Assembly (NCBI GenBank): GCA_902783395.1
Contig: CACZRA010000015.1
Span: 1 to 10,014, forward strand
DNA from: an uncultured Lachnospiraceae bacterium
Lineage (GTDB): Bacteria; Bacillota; Clostridia; Lachnospirales; Lachnospiraceae
Direction: 5' to 3'
Length of the DNA: 10,014 nt
The first letter of the stretch is position 1. Every line of letters starts with the position of its first letter. The notes beneath the pieces were generated by a model that was not told the DNA's origin, made no database searches, and saw only the letters and a program-made list of their open reading frames with translations. A program made the position numbers and the translations under genes. This document shows, one piece after another, positions 1 to 6,143 of this stretch.

Positions 1-87
1 GCAGAGGTACTCAAGTGGTCCAAGAGGAGGCACTCGAAATGCTTTAGGCCGGTCTCCGGTGCGTGGGTTCGAATCCCACCCTCTGCG
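1..87 (+). tRNA. tRNA-Ser, anticodon CGA
   Basis: This is a complete class II (long variable arm) tRNA. The 7-bp acceptor stem pairs bases 1-7 with 80-86, and base 87 is G, the usual discriminator of tRNA-Ser. The D stem is CTC 10-12 with GAG 24-26. The anticodon stem 28-32/40-44 encloses a 7-base loop with CGA at 35-37, reading UCG serine codons. The long variable arm forms a 5-bp stem (48-52/56-60) over a 3-base loop, and the T arm is 63-67/75-79 around TTCGAAT. The 3' CCA is not encoded (GGTG follows), so it would be added by nucleotidyltransferase. The window starts on its first base, so its promoter is not visible. Confidence 0.96.
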
Positions 88-89
88 GT

Positions 90-126
90 GATCGTCCGGA
101 ATCATTTTTCCGGGCGGTCTTTTTTT
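90..126 (+). terminator. Intrinsic terminator of the tRNA-Ser gene
   Basis: A 12-bp stem pairs 90-101 with 108-119, with two G-U wobbles and a 6-base loop. It is followed directly by seven T residues (120-126). It begins three bases after the tRNA discriminator base, so it ends the tRNA transcript. It works only on the plus strand, because no T run follows it on the minus strand. The minus-strand gene at 102-599 has its stop codon inside the loop. Confidence 0.88.
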
Positions 127-599
127 GTATCCGGGGAAGAATTGCCGATTATCAGCTTCATGTAAAACGGCATAAATATAAAGATAAGGATAAAACCTAC
201 AACCATGCATACAGCAAGTGATGAAAGGAACATCGGAAGAAATCTGACCGGAGCACCCATGGAGACAGCTTTTTTATAGGCAGCGAACACCATGCAAAAC
301 GTTATAACCGGAGTGTATATAAGATCAGATATCAAAGCTTCGAGCAATCTGGAGGAAAGCCTGCCCGGCTGCATATTGAATCGGGTTAATACAGCGTCAG
401 AGACCTTTTTCATCGGGACGAAAAATCCGATGACCAGGCTTATGACCGTACTTATGATAAAGCTTACGATCCACCCTGGGATCGTAAAATGACCGGATGT
501 CGAAACCCCGACAAGAGAGAGGAAAAAGCTCAGTGTTATACCCATACAGATGCTCATTTTCATACCGATCTTTCTCATCATCTTTTCCTTATCGTTCAT
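102..599 (-). CDS. Small four-helix membrane protein, DUF2798-like
   Basis: A 165-residue protein of unknown function. The ATG (599-597) is preceded on its strand by GGAGG six bases upstream, which fixes the start. Four hydrophobic segments are visible at about residues 15-35, 42-62, 88-108 and 120-150. Segments 1-2 and 3-4 look like two copies of a two-helix hairpin, each ending in a phrase like FFVPMKK or FIFMPFYMK. This resembles the small DUF2798 membrane family as I remember it; I could not run the profile search. The tail is charged (KKDRPEK). The gene is divergent from the chemoreceptor at 750 and converges on tRNA-Ser: its last codons and stop fall inside the tRNA terminator. No terminator of its own is visible, so its transcript may run antisense through the tRNA. 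The reading is supported by its SD site and membrane pattern, but the role is unknown. Confidence 0.8.
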   Translation of the reverse strand: MNDKEKMMRKIGMKMSICMGITLSFFLSLVGVSTSGHFTIPGWIVSFIISTVISLVIGFFVPMKKVSDAVLTRFNMQPGRLSSRLLEALISDLIYTPVITFCMVFAAYKKAVSMGAPVRFLPMFLSSLAVCMVVGFILIFIFMPFYMKLIIGNSSPDTKKDRPEK

Positions 600-649
600 A
601 TCGTTCCTCCGGATCCTGTCTTTCTAAGATATAGTACGATGCCGCATTC

Positions 650-679
650 ATTTTACCATAGAAAACGGGATCATTTCTA
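650..679 (-). promoter_or_regulatory. Candidate promoter of the minus-strand membrane protein gene
   Basis: Read on the minus strand, TAAAAT (655-650) is preceded by TGG, giving an extended -10. An 18-bp spacer upstream is TAGAAA (679-674), which matches four of six -35 consensus positions. Predicted transcription starts near 643, leaving a leader of about 44 nt before the ATG at 599. The -35 lies inside the right arm of the dyad at 658-680. Confidence 0.5.
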
Positions 680-680
680 T
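658..680. promoter_or_regulatory. Dyad ATAGAAA-N9-TTTCTAT between divergent promoters, possible operator
   Basis: Bases 658-664 (ATAGAAA) and 674-680 (TTTCTAT) form a perfect 7-bp inverted repeat around a 9-base centre. It covers the -35 and spacer of the predicted minus-strand promoter. It ends about 24 bp upstream of the predicted -10 of the chemoreceptor promoter. That position suits a dimeric regulator acting on both genes, but binding is inferred; no regulator is encoded nearby. Confidence 0.4.
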
Positions 681-700
681 AGCCCCGCCCGGCAATTTCG

Positions 701-709
701 TGGTAAAAT
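701..709 (+). promoter_or_regulatory. Extended -10 element of the chemoreceptor promoter
   Basis: TGG followed by TAAAAT (704-709) is an extended -10 with five of six consensus matches. The expected -35 region (about 680-686) is poor, so this promoter would rely on the extended -10 or an activator. Transcription would start near 716, giving a 34-nt leader with AGGAGG at 738-743. The same ten bases TGGTAAAATG occur in opposite orientation at 649-658. I found no sigma-28-type motility promoter. Confidence 0.5.
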
Positions 710-749
710 GTACAGATCACCACATTACAACTTAACAGGAGGAAACAGC

Positions 750-2489
750 ATGGAACGAAAAGGCAGGATTGTACGTAAGATCGTATTGATCGCGATCGCG
801 GCACTTGTAGTCACATCTATACTGTTGACGATCGTGGCAGTGATCAGGATTCAGACCTCTACTGTATCGCAGATAGAGCATACCCTTATGGTGGCTGCAT
901 ACCAGATGAGTGATGAGCTCAGTAACGAATATGACGGAGACTGGGCCTATGAGGATGGTGTACTCTCCAAGGGGGGGATAAGCGAAAATGAAGAGAAGGG
1001 TATTTCTCTCGCAGATGAACTGACAGAGCAGTTCGACAATCTGAAAGGGGAAACCCAGCTTGAGTATACACTTTTTATGGGTGACACACGTGTCCTTACT
1101 ACTGTACTGAAAAGCGGCTCTACAGAAAGGGCGGTGGGAACAAAAGCCTCAGATGCCGTGATAGCAACCGTGCTTCAGGCGGGGCAGAATTATCTTGCGG
1201 AAAATATAACAATAGAGGGCGCTAAGTATTACGGATACTATGTTCCGACAAGGAATTCCGACGGATCTATCGTAGGGATGATATTTGTCGGAACCAAGGC
1301 ATCTGTAGTTACTGATGCTCTTAAGAGCGCGATATTACTGATGGGCAGCATAACGGTCATAATCCTTATTGCCGTAACGTGTCTTGCGGTCTTTGTGGAA
1401 CGGAGAGTAGGACATGTTATGGATTCACTTACGGGGACGCTTCAGGAGGTTGCGAAGGGTAATCTCAAGGTAGACATGGATGATTCACTTCTTGCGAGAA
1501 AAGATGATCTTGGTACCATAGCCGCAAGCACTGAGGATCTGATAAAAGAATTGAGACAGGCAATAGGAAAGTCCATTCAGCTTGCAGGAAACGTATCAAA
1601 TTCCGGAGAATCCCTGTCAGAATCATCAGGACAGGCAACCGAGGCCTCAGGACAGGTCAGCCTTGCTGTTGAGGATATCTCGAAGGGCGCGGTAAGTCAG
1701 GCGGAAAGTATTCAGACTGCCGTAAGTGATACTGCTGACATAGGCAACAGCATAGAGGAGATCAACTTTTCGGTGGATGAACTGTCGAGACATGCGGATG
1801 AGATGAGAGAGTCGTGCAACAGGGCGATTAAAGCGCTGAATGAGCTTATCACTCAGAATGAACATGTGGTCCAGTCCGTAAAGCTGATAGATGAACAGAT
1901 AAGGGAGACAAATACCGCAGTAAAGGATATAGCGGAAGCATCAAGCATGATAACGGCCATATCAAGCCAGACGAATCTCCTGAGCCTTAATGCCTCGATA
2001 GAAGCGGCGAGAGCAGGAGAATCAGGCAGAGGGTTTGCGGTAGTCGCAACCGAGATAGGACAGCTGGCGGACCAGTCGGGTGACGCGGCCGTTAAGATCA
2101 ATGAAATAGTCACAAATCTGGTGGCAAAATCAGAGCGGAGTGTTCAGGAGCTTGCGGTATTGACGGAGGATTTCAGGAAACAGAGCGACCAGCTTGACGC
2201 TACAAAGGAAGATATGTATCAGATGGACAACGGGGTACAGAGTGTATTTTCCAGTACCGAAAACATTACAACAAGGGTGGCAACGCTTAATCATGCTAAG
2301 GAAAGCCTGTCGGGCATCATAGAGGATCTGTCTGCGATCTCAGAGGAGAATGCGGCGTCTTCGGAACAGACCACAGCCTCCGTTCAGGAGCTTAATGCAA
2401 CATTTGCGATGATAAACGAGTCCGCAGGAGATCTGAAAGAGCTTGCGAACCAGCTCAACTCGGAGATGGAATTCTTCACGATCGAATAA
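750..2489 (+). CDS. Methyl-accepting chemotaxis protein with a periplasmic-side Cache-like sensor
   Basis: A 579-residue transmembrane chemoreceptor that would signal to CheA/CheW at the cell pole. The start is the ATG at 750, seven bases after a perfect AGGAGG. The frame is open further upstream, but that part has no SD and lies antisense to the divergent gene. Domains in order: a basic N-terminus and TM1 (about 9-33); an extracellular sensor (about 34-192) ending in a Cache-like stretch (YYVPTRNSDGSIVGMIFVG, 162-181), so probably a single Cache domain; TM2 (about 193-215); HAMP (about 216-270); and a long helical signalling hairpin (about 275-575). The hairpin tip is near 400-440, with QTNLLSLNASIEAARAGE and then GRGFAVVATE. 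No CheR/CheB-binding pentapeptide ends the protein (the tail is EMEFFTIE), so adaptation may use other receptors or no tether. The ligand is unknown. It is monocistronic, flanked by its own promoter and terminator; no che or flagellar gene is in view. Confidence 0.95.
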   Translation: MERKGRIVRKIVLIAIAALVVTSILLTIVAVIRIQTSTVSQIEHTLMVAAYQMSDELSNEYDGDWAYEDGVLSKGGISENEEKGISLADELTEQFDNLKGETQLEYTLFMGDTRVLTTVLKSGSTERAVGTKASDAVIATVLQAGQNYLAENITIEGAKYYGYYVPTRNSDGSIVGMIFVGTKASVVTDALKSAILLMGSITVIILIAVTCLAVFVERRVGHVMDSLTGTLQEVAKGNLKVDMDDSLLARKDDLGTIAASTEDLIKELRQAIGKSIQLAGNVSNSGESLSESSGQATEASGQVSLAVEDISKGAVSQAESIQTAVSDTADIGNSIEEINFSVDELSRHADEMRESCNRAIKALNELITQNEHVVQSVKLIDEQIRETNTAVKDIAEASSMITAISSQTNLLSLNASIEAARAGESGRGFAVVATEIGQLADQSGDAAVKINEIVTNLVAKSERSVQELAVLTEDFRKQSDQLDATKEDMYQMDNGVQSVFSSTENITTRVATLNHAKESLSGIIEDLSAISEENAASSEQTTASVQELNATFAMINESAGDLKELANQLNSEMEFFTIE

Positions 2490-2516
2490 ACAAGAACGGA
2501 AATATCTGTAAAATTC

Positions 2517-2554
2517 CACCCCCCGGATATCAATATTCGGGGGGTGTTATTTTT
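2517..2554 (+). terminator. Strong intrinsic terminator after the chemoreceptor gene
   Basis: A 13-bp stem pairs 2517-2529 with 2534-2546. The lower nine pairs are perfect and dominated by six C-G pairs, and the loop is TCAA. The downstream tract TTATTTTT (2547-2554) completes a classic terminator 28 bases after the chemoreceptor stop codon. Confidence 0.93.
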
Positions 2555-2562
2555 GCTATATA
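2554..2562 (+). promoter_or_regulatory. Possible extended -10 (TGC-TATATA) just after the terminator
   Basis: The last T of the terminator begins TGCTATATA, an extended -10 form, with no recognisable -35 (that position falls in the terminator hairpin). It would give the hydrolase gene a leader of about 59 nt, in contrast to the near-leaderless transcript from the stronger promoter at 2590-2618. The same TGCTATA arrangement follows the next terminator at 4036-4044. Confidence 0.3.
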
Positions 2563-2589
2563 CTATATGTAGAAACGGAAAAAAGGCAT

Positions 2590-2618
2590 TTGACAAAAGA
2601 TTACAAATATGTTAAATG
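2590..2618 (+). promoter_or_regulatory. Promoter with perfect -35 directly upstream of the hydrolase start
   Basis: TTGACA (2590-2595) is a perfect -35. The matching -10 is TTAAAT at 2612-2617 (16-bp spacer), or TAAATG at 2613-2618 (17-bp spacer) with TG in the extended position. Transcription would start near 2624-2626, only two to four bases before the ATG at 2628. The promoter overlaps the first possible ATG (2616), which it would exclude from the transcript. Confidence 0.55.
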
Positions 2619-2627
2619 ATTGTTACC

Positions 2628-3944
2628 ATGTTAAAGAAATTATTGTCTGCATCGCTTGCGGTAGCGCTCTCGATGGCAGTAACGACAAGTGCATATGCAT
2701 CAGAAAACATCTTGGATTCCATATCGGCGGGTGCTGCCAAGCAGCTGGTTTCTCCTGATACGGACAGTCTTTCAGAGGCTACCATAAAGGCTATGGAGCC
2801 TGTTGAAAAGGAAGAGGAGCCGGTGATCAACGCAGGAAGCGGCAGCGGTGTCATGAAGATCGTCAGCGTAGGAAAAGCCGATGATATAGAGTCAGGTAAT
2901 GCTTCTTTATCTGAGACTGAGGATGTTCAGGCTGCCGGAGAGGAAGAGGATCCCGCAGTCAACGCAAAGGGTGATGAAGCACCTGAGTCAGTTTCAGAAG
3001 AGACAGGCGGACTTTGCGTGGCAGATGTTGATGATATCATGAACGTGAGAGCGGAGGCATCTGAAGAAGGAAAGGTTCTCGGATATCTCTATAAGGATTG
3101 TGTCGGAGAGATCCTGGAGTCAGCTGACGGCTGGACAAAGATAAGGTCCGGAAAGCTTGAAGGCTGGGCAAAAAATGATTATATGATCTTTGGAGAGGAA
3201 GCTGAGAAGAAAACGGAAGGCGCGACAAGAGACATCGCCATCATAAATGCAGATGCATTGAGAATACGGTCGGAAGCTTCGGAGGACGCTGAGGTCAAGG
3301 CAATGCTCTCAGAGGGTGATGAGGTTGAGCTCATTGATCTCGAGGGTGATGACTGGGCTAAGATATCATTTGAAGACGGAACATCCGGTGAGGATACAGG
3401 ATATGTGTCCAGTGAGTACATCAGCATAAAGACGGTCTATAAGTCAGGGGAGACCATAGAAGAGATAAAGGACAGGGAAGAGAAATCAAAGGCGGCAAAG
3501 GAAGAGTCCGATAAAAAGAAGAAAGAGAGCAAATCAGGCGGTAACGAAGAAAGCAGTTCTTCTGACAGCAATTCGAAGCCTTCTGTTACAAACAACGGAT
3601 CGGTATCCGCATCCGTAGATGATGAGACGCTGCTGGCGGCGCTTATACAGTGTGAGTGCAACGGACCATACGATGCACAGCTTGCAGTAGGTGCAGTGGT
3701 GGTCAACAGGGCAAGATCAGGGTATGGCTCGATCTCGGGTGCGATATATGCTCCGGGACAGTTCGGACCGGCTTCATCAGGAAAGCTTGCTGCTACAATA
3801 TCGACCGGAGCGATCTCAGCGTCTTCAAGACAGGCAGCAAGGGATGCTTTGAGCGGAGTATCGAATGTAGGCAACGCAAAGTACTTCAGGAACGTAAAGT
3901 CGGGGCATGCAGGGATCGTAATAGGCAATCACGTGTATTGGTAA
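2628..3944 (+). CDS. Secreted cell-wall hydrolase: two SH3b domains and a SleB/CwlJ-type (Hydrolase_2) domain
   Basis: A 438-residue exported protein predicted to cleave peptidoglycan. Two in-frame ATGs (2616, 2628) are possible; 2628 is preferred because a promoter covers the first and the protein then begins MLKKLL, a standard signal peptide. Neither has a Shine-Dalgarno site. Signal cleavage is likely after SAYA (residue 24). Residues 25-126 are an acidic, low-complexity stretch. SH3b domains lie at about 129-189 (MNVRAEASEEGKVLGYL) and 200-268 (LRIRSEASEDAEVKAML), and probably bind wall. A charged Lys/Glu then Ser-rich linker spans 275-325. The catalytic domain is about 330-438, with LLAALIQCECNG carrying the likely catalytic Glu, then AVGAVVVNRA, IYAPGQFGP and a GNHVYW end. 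This family includes spore-cortex lytic enzymes, but SH3b-bearing versions are common in non-sporulating Lachnospiraceae (known from the family), so a vegetative wall role is as likely. It is monocistronic. Confidence 0.92.
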   Translation: MLKKLLSASLAVALSMAVTTSAYASENILDSISAGAAKQLVSPDTDSLSEATIKAMEPVEKEEEPVINAGSGSGVMKIVSVGKADDIESGNASLSETEDVQAAGEEEDPAVNAKGDEAPESVSEETGGLCVADVDDIMNVRAEASEEGKVLGYLYKDCVGEILESADGWTKIRSGKLEGWAKNDYMIFGEEAEKKTEGATRDIAIINADALRIRSEASEDAEVKAMLSEGDEVELIDLEGDDWAKISFEDGTSGEDTGYVSSEYISIKTVYKSGETIEEIKDREEKSKAAKEESDKKKKESKSGGNEESSSSDSNSKPSVTNNGSVSASVDDETLLAALIQCECNGPYDAQLAVGAVVVNRARSGYGSISGAIYAPGQFGPASSGKLAATISTGAISASSRQAARDALSGVSNVGNAKYFRNVKSGHAGIVIGNHVYW

Positions 3945-4002
3945 GACAGCCGGTTCCACGGGCAGGTATGGGCCGGGGATTTTGACAATGAACATGAAAA
4001 AT

Positions 4003-4032
4003 AACCACAGAGAATTGTATCTGTGGTTTTTT
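4003..4032 (+). terminator. Intrinsic terminator after the wall hydrolase gene
   Basis: A perfect 9-bp stem, AACCACAGA (4003-4011) with TCTGTGGTT (4020-4028), encloses an 8-base loop and runs into a T tract through 4032. It lies 58 bases after the hydrolase stop. Its loop and T tract are shared with the next promoter. Confidence 0.88.
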
Positions 4033-4044
4033 ATATGCTATAAT
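4015..4044 (+). promoter_or_regulatory. Promoter of the SPFH-argF-birA-dusB operon, embedded in the terminator
   Basis: TATAAT (4039-4044) is a perfect -10 with a TG extension (4036-4037). TTGTAT (4015-4020), 18 bp upstream in the terminator loop, gives a weak -35. Transcription would begin near 4051, leaving about 50 nt before the SPFH ATG at 4101. No other convincing promoter is seen until 8631, so this probably drives six genes. Confidence 0.72.
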
Positions 4045-4100
4045 ACTGTTTTCCCGATCACAGCAGAGACGGACAAAATATGTTAGCAGGAGGAATAGAG

Positions 4101-5135
4101 ATGGCTATAGTTATAGTGATATTGGTTCTGGTAATAGTGCTTATTCTCGTGAACGTGCGTATAGTTCCGCAGGCGGAAGCATTTGTTATCGAAAGACTCG
4201 GAAAGTATAAGACAACGTGGACAGCCGGGATACATGTTAAAACTCCGTTCATAGAAAGAGTTGCGGTAAAGATGTCCCTTAAGGAGCAGGTGTTGGACTT
4301 TCCTCCGCAGCCCGTGATAACAAAGGATAATGTTACCATGCAGATAGACTCTGTGGTTTTCTGTAAAGTTTTTGATCCGAAGCTTTATGCATATGGAGTA
4401 GAGCATCCTATTGCAGGTCTACAGAATCTTGCGGCAACAACTCTCAGGAATATAATTGGTGAGATGGAACTGGACCAGACGCTGACCGGAAGGGATCAGA
4501 TAAACGCCAAAATGCAGACCATCCTTGATGAAGCAACGGATCCGTGGGGGATTAAGGTCACCAGGGTTGAGATCAAGAACATAGCTCCTCCCAAAGAGAT
4601 AGAAATGATAATGACGAAACAGATGAGGGCTGAGCGTGAAAGACGGCAGACAGTTCTCGAGGCACAGGCTCATCAGGAAGCTGTAGTAGCAAGGGCAGAG
4701 GGTGACAAGAAAGCAAAAATTCTGGCAGCTGAGGCTGAAAGAGATGCCCAGATCGCCCTGGCAGAAGGCCGGGCAAAATCAAAAAAGCTCGTATATGAAG
4801 CTGAGGCAGAGGGTGTAAATATGCTCAATAAGGCAGCACCTTCCGAAGGGGTGCTGAGATTAAAGGGGATCGATGCGCTGAAGGATGTGGCTGACGGAAG
4901 GGCTACAAAAATATTCATGCCGTCAGATATTTCAGCTGTAGTGGAAACTCTCGGTGTGGCAGCGGAAGCTCTCGGAATAGGAAATTCCACTCCTGTAGAC
5001 GACAGCGAAAAACAAAGGCCGGCAGCTGAGCCCGATCCCTGTATCCATCCGGATACAGGCGCAGGCGGCATAGAGGCGGCCGCCGCCACGGAAGCTATCA
5101 TAGAAGATGTAGAAAACCAGAGCGAGGATTTGTAA
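4101..5135 (+). CDS. SPFH/band-7 (stomatin/prohibitin-type) membrane scaffold protein, QmcA-like
   Basis: A 344-residue SPFH protein; relatives oligomerise on the inner membrane and organise membrane domains or assist membrane proteases. The ATG at 4101 is chosen because AGGAGG ends seven bases before it; an in-frame ATG at 4080 precedes that SD and is rejected. Residues 2-18 are an N-terminal membrane helix with almost no cytoplasmic head. The band-7 domain spans about 19-180, with conserved phrases VPQAEAFVIERLGKY, GIHVKTPFIERV, PPQPVITKDNV and LRNIIGEMELDQTLTGRD. An Ala/Glu/Lys-rich coiled coil follows (about 170-245, repeated AEGDKKAKILAAEAERDAQ-like units), then a conserved MPSDIS segment (273-278). 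The last 50 residues are variable and Ala/Glu/Pro-rich. Bacterial relatives are often paired with an NfeD-type gene; none is present here. Instead argF begins three bases after its stop. Confidence 0.93.
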   Translation: MAIVIVILVLVIVLILVNVRIVPQAEAFVIERLGKYKTTWTAGIHVKTPFIERVAVKMSLKEQVLDFPPQPVITKDNVTMQIDSVVFCKVFDPKLYAYGVEHPIAGLQNLAATTLRNIIGEMELDQTLTGRDQINAKMQTILDEATDPWGIKVTRVEIKNIAPPKEIEMIMTKQMRAERERRQTVLEAQAHQEAVVARAEGDKKAKILAAEAERDAQIALAEGRAKSKKLVYEAEAEGVNMLNKAAPSEGVLRLKGIDALKDVADGRATKIFMPSDISAVVETLGVAAEALGIGNSTPVDDSEKQRPAAEPDPCIHPDTGAGGIEAAAATEAIIEDVENQSEDL

Positions 5136-5138
5136 CCT

Positions 5139-6143
5139 ATGATCTCATTAAAAGGAAGAAGCTTTCTGACATTAAAAGATTTTACACCGGAGGAGATCCT
5201 TTATCTCATAGATATGGCTGCGCATTTTAAGCAGATGAAAAAGCAGCATATCCTTCATGACAGGCTGAAGGGACGGAATGTTGCACTGATATTTGAGAAG
5301 ACCTCTACAAGGACCAGATCGTCATTTGAGGTTGCGGCACATGATCTCGGTATGGGAGCTACATACCTTGATCCCAAGAGTTCACAGATCGGGAAAAAGG
5401 AAAGCATAGAGGATACGGCCAAGGTCCTCGGAAGAATGTTTGACGGGATAGAGTACAGAGGATATGGCCAGGAAATTGTGGAGAGCCTTGCTAAACACTC
5501 CGGAGTCCCTGTGTGGAACGGTCTGACAAATGAGTATCATCCTACGCAGATACTCGCCGATATGATGACAATAAGGGAGCATATGGGAGAATTAAGAGGA
5601 CGTACCCTCGCATACATGGGAGATGCCAGATATAATATGGGAAATTCCCTGATGATTGGCTGTGCCAAGCTGGGATTAAATTTTCATGCGGTGGCGCCAA
5701 AGAAGTATTTTCCGGAAGAGGAGCTCGTATCACAGTGCCGTAAATGGGCTGAGGAATCCGGAGCAGAAATATTGCTCACTGAAGATGTAAAACAGGGAAC
5801 AGGCGATGCCGATGTAGTATACACCGATGTATGGGTATCTATGGGAGAGCCTGATGAGGTATGGGAGGAGCGGATCGAAGAGCTGACCCCATACAGGGTC
5901 ACCATGGACGTGATGAAGAACGCGTCATCAAATGCGATCTTCATGCATTGTCTCCCGGCTTTTCATGATCTTGATACGGAGATAGGAAGAGAGATCAATG
6001 CTAAGTTCGGTCTTACCTGTATGGAGGTTACGGATGAAGTGTTTAAGTCATATCAGGATGCCATATTTGATGAGGCAGAGAACCGTATGCATACGATAAA
6101 AGCTGTTATGGCTGCCACACTTGCAGATGACTGGGATATATGA
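5139..6143 (+). CDS. argF: Ornithine carbamoyltransferase
   Basis: A 334-residue enzyme that joins carbamoyl phosphate and ornithine to make citrulline, in arginine biosynthesis in the cytoplasm. The carbamoyl-phosphate loop STRTR is at 56-60, HPTQ at 134-137, the ornithine-transcarbamoylase signature VSMGE at 233-237 and the ornithine-binding HCLP at 270-273. Length and motifs are intact. The ATG lies three bases after the SPFH stop, with GAGG (5124-5127) in the end of the SPFH gene as a rather distant SD. The stop overlaps the next ATG by four bases. An anabolic role is assumed because no arginine deiminase or carbamate kinase gene is adjacent; a catabolic ArcB cannot be excluded from sequence. 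No other arg gene is nearby, so it sits apart from the usual argCJBDF cluster. Confidence 0.97.
   Translation: MISLKGRSFLTLKDFTPEEILYLIDMAAHFKQMKKQHILHDRLKGRNVALIFEKTSTRTRSSFEVAAHDLGMGATYLDPKSSQIGKKESIEDTAKVLGRMFDGIEYRGYGQEIVESLAKHSGVPVWNGLTNEYHPTQILADMMTIREHMGELRGRTLAYMGDARYNMGNSLMIGCAKLGLNFHAVAPKKYFPEEELVSQCRKWAEESGAEILLTEDVKQGTGDADVVYTDVWVSMGEPDEVWEERIEELTPYRVTMDVMKNASSNAIFMHCLPAFHDLDTEIGREINAKFGLTCMEVTDEVFKSYQDAIFDEAENRMHTIKAVMAATLADDWDI

Noticed and set aside
1..87. tRNA-Ser as an integration site for a mobile element
   Set aside because: No integrase follows and I found no second copy of the tRNA 3' end in the window.
621..648. TAAG-N12-GCCG as a sigma-28-type motility promoter before the chemoreceptor
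   Set aside because: The spacing is shorter than the usual 15 bases and the -10 half lacks the GATAA/GATAT end.
489..749. The chemoreceptor frame is open 87 codons upstream of its ATG
   Set aside because: No SD precedes the earlier ATG, the segment covers the promoter region and is antisense to another gene, and a perfect AGGAGG sits before the ATG at 750.
3437..3928. A 163-codon minus-strand frame opposite the hydrolase catalytic domain
   Set aside because: Its Ser/Pro/Ala/Asp bias is the complement of the hydrolase coding bias, and there is no start signal.
3982..4002. Perfect TTGACA at 3982-3987 as a -35
   Set aside because: At 16-18 bp downstream there is only terminator stem sequence (no AT-rich -10), so it is not a convincing promoter.
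3992..4010. CATGAAAAATAA resembling half of an ArgR/AhrC operator upstream of the operon with argF
   Set aside because: Only the first part fits the consensus as I remember it, the rest is the terminator arm, and it lies well upstream of the -10. Too weak to call.
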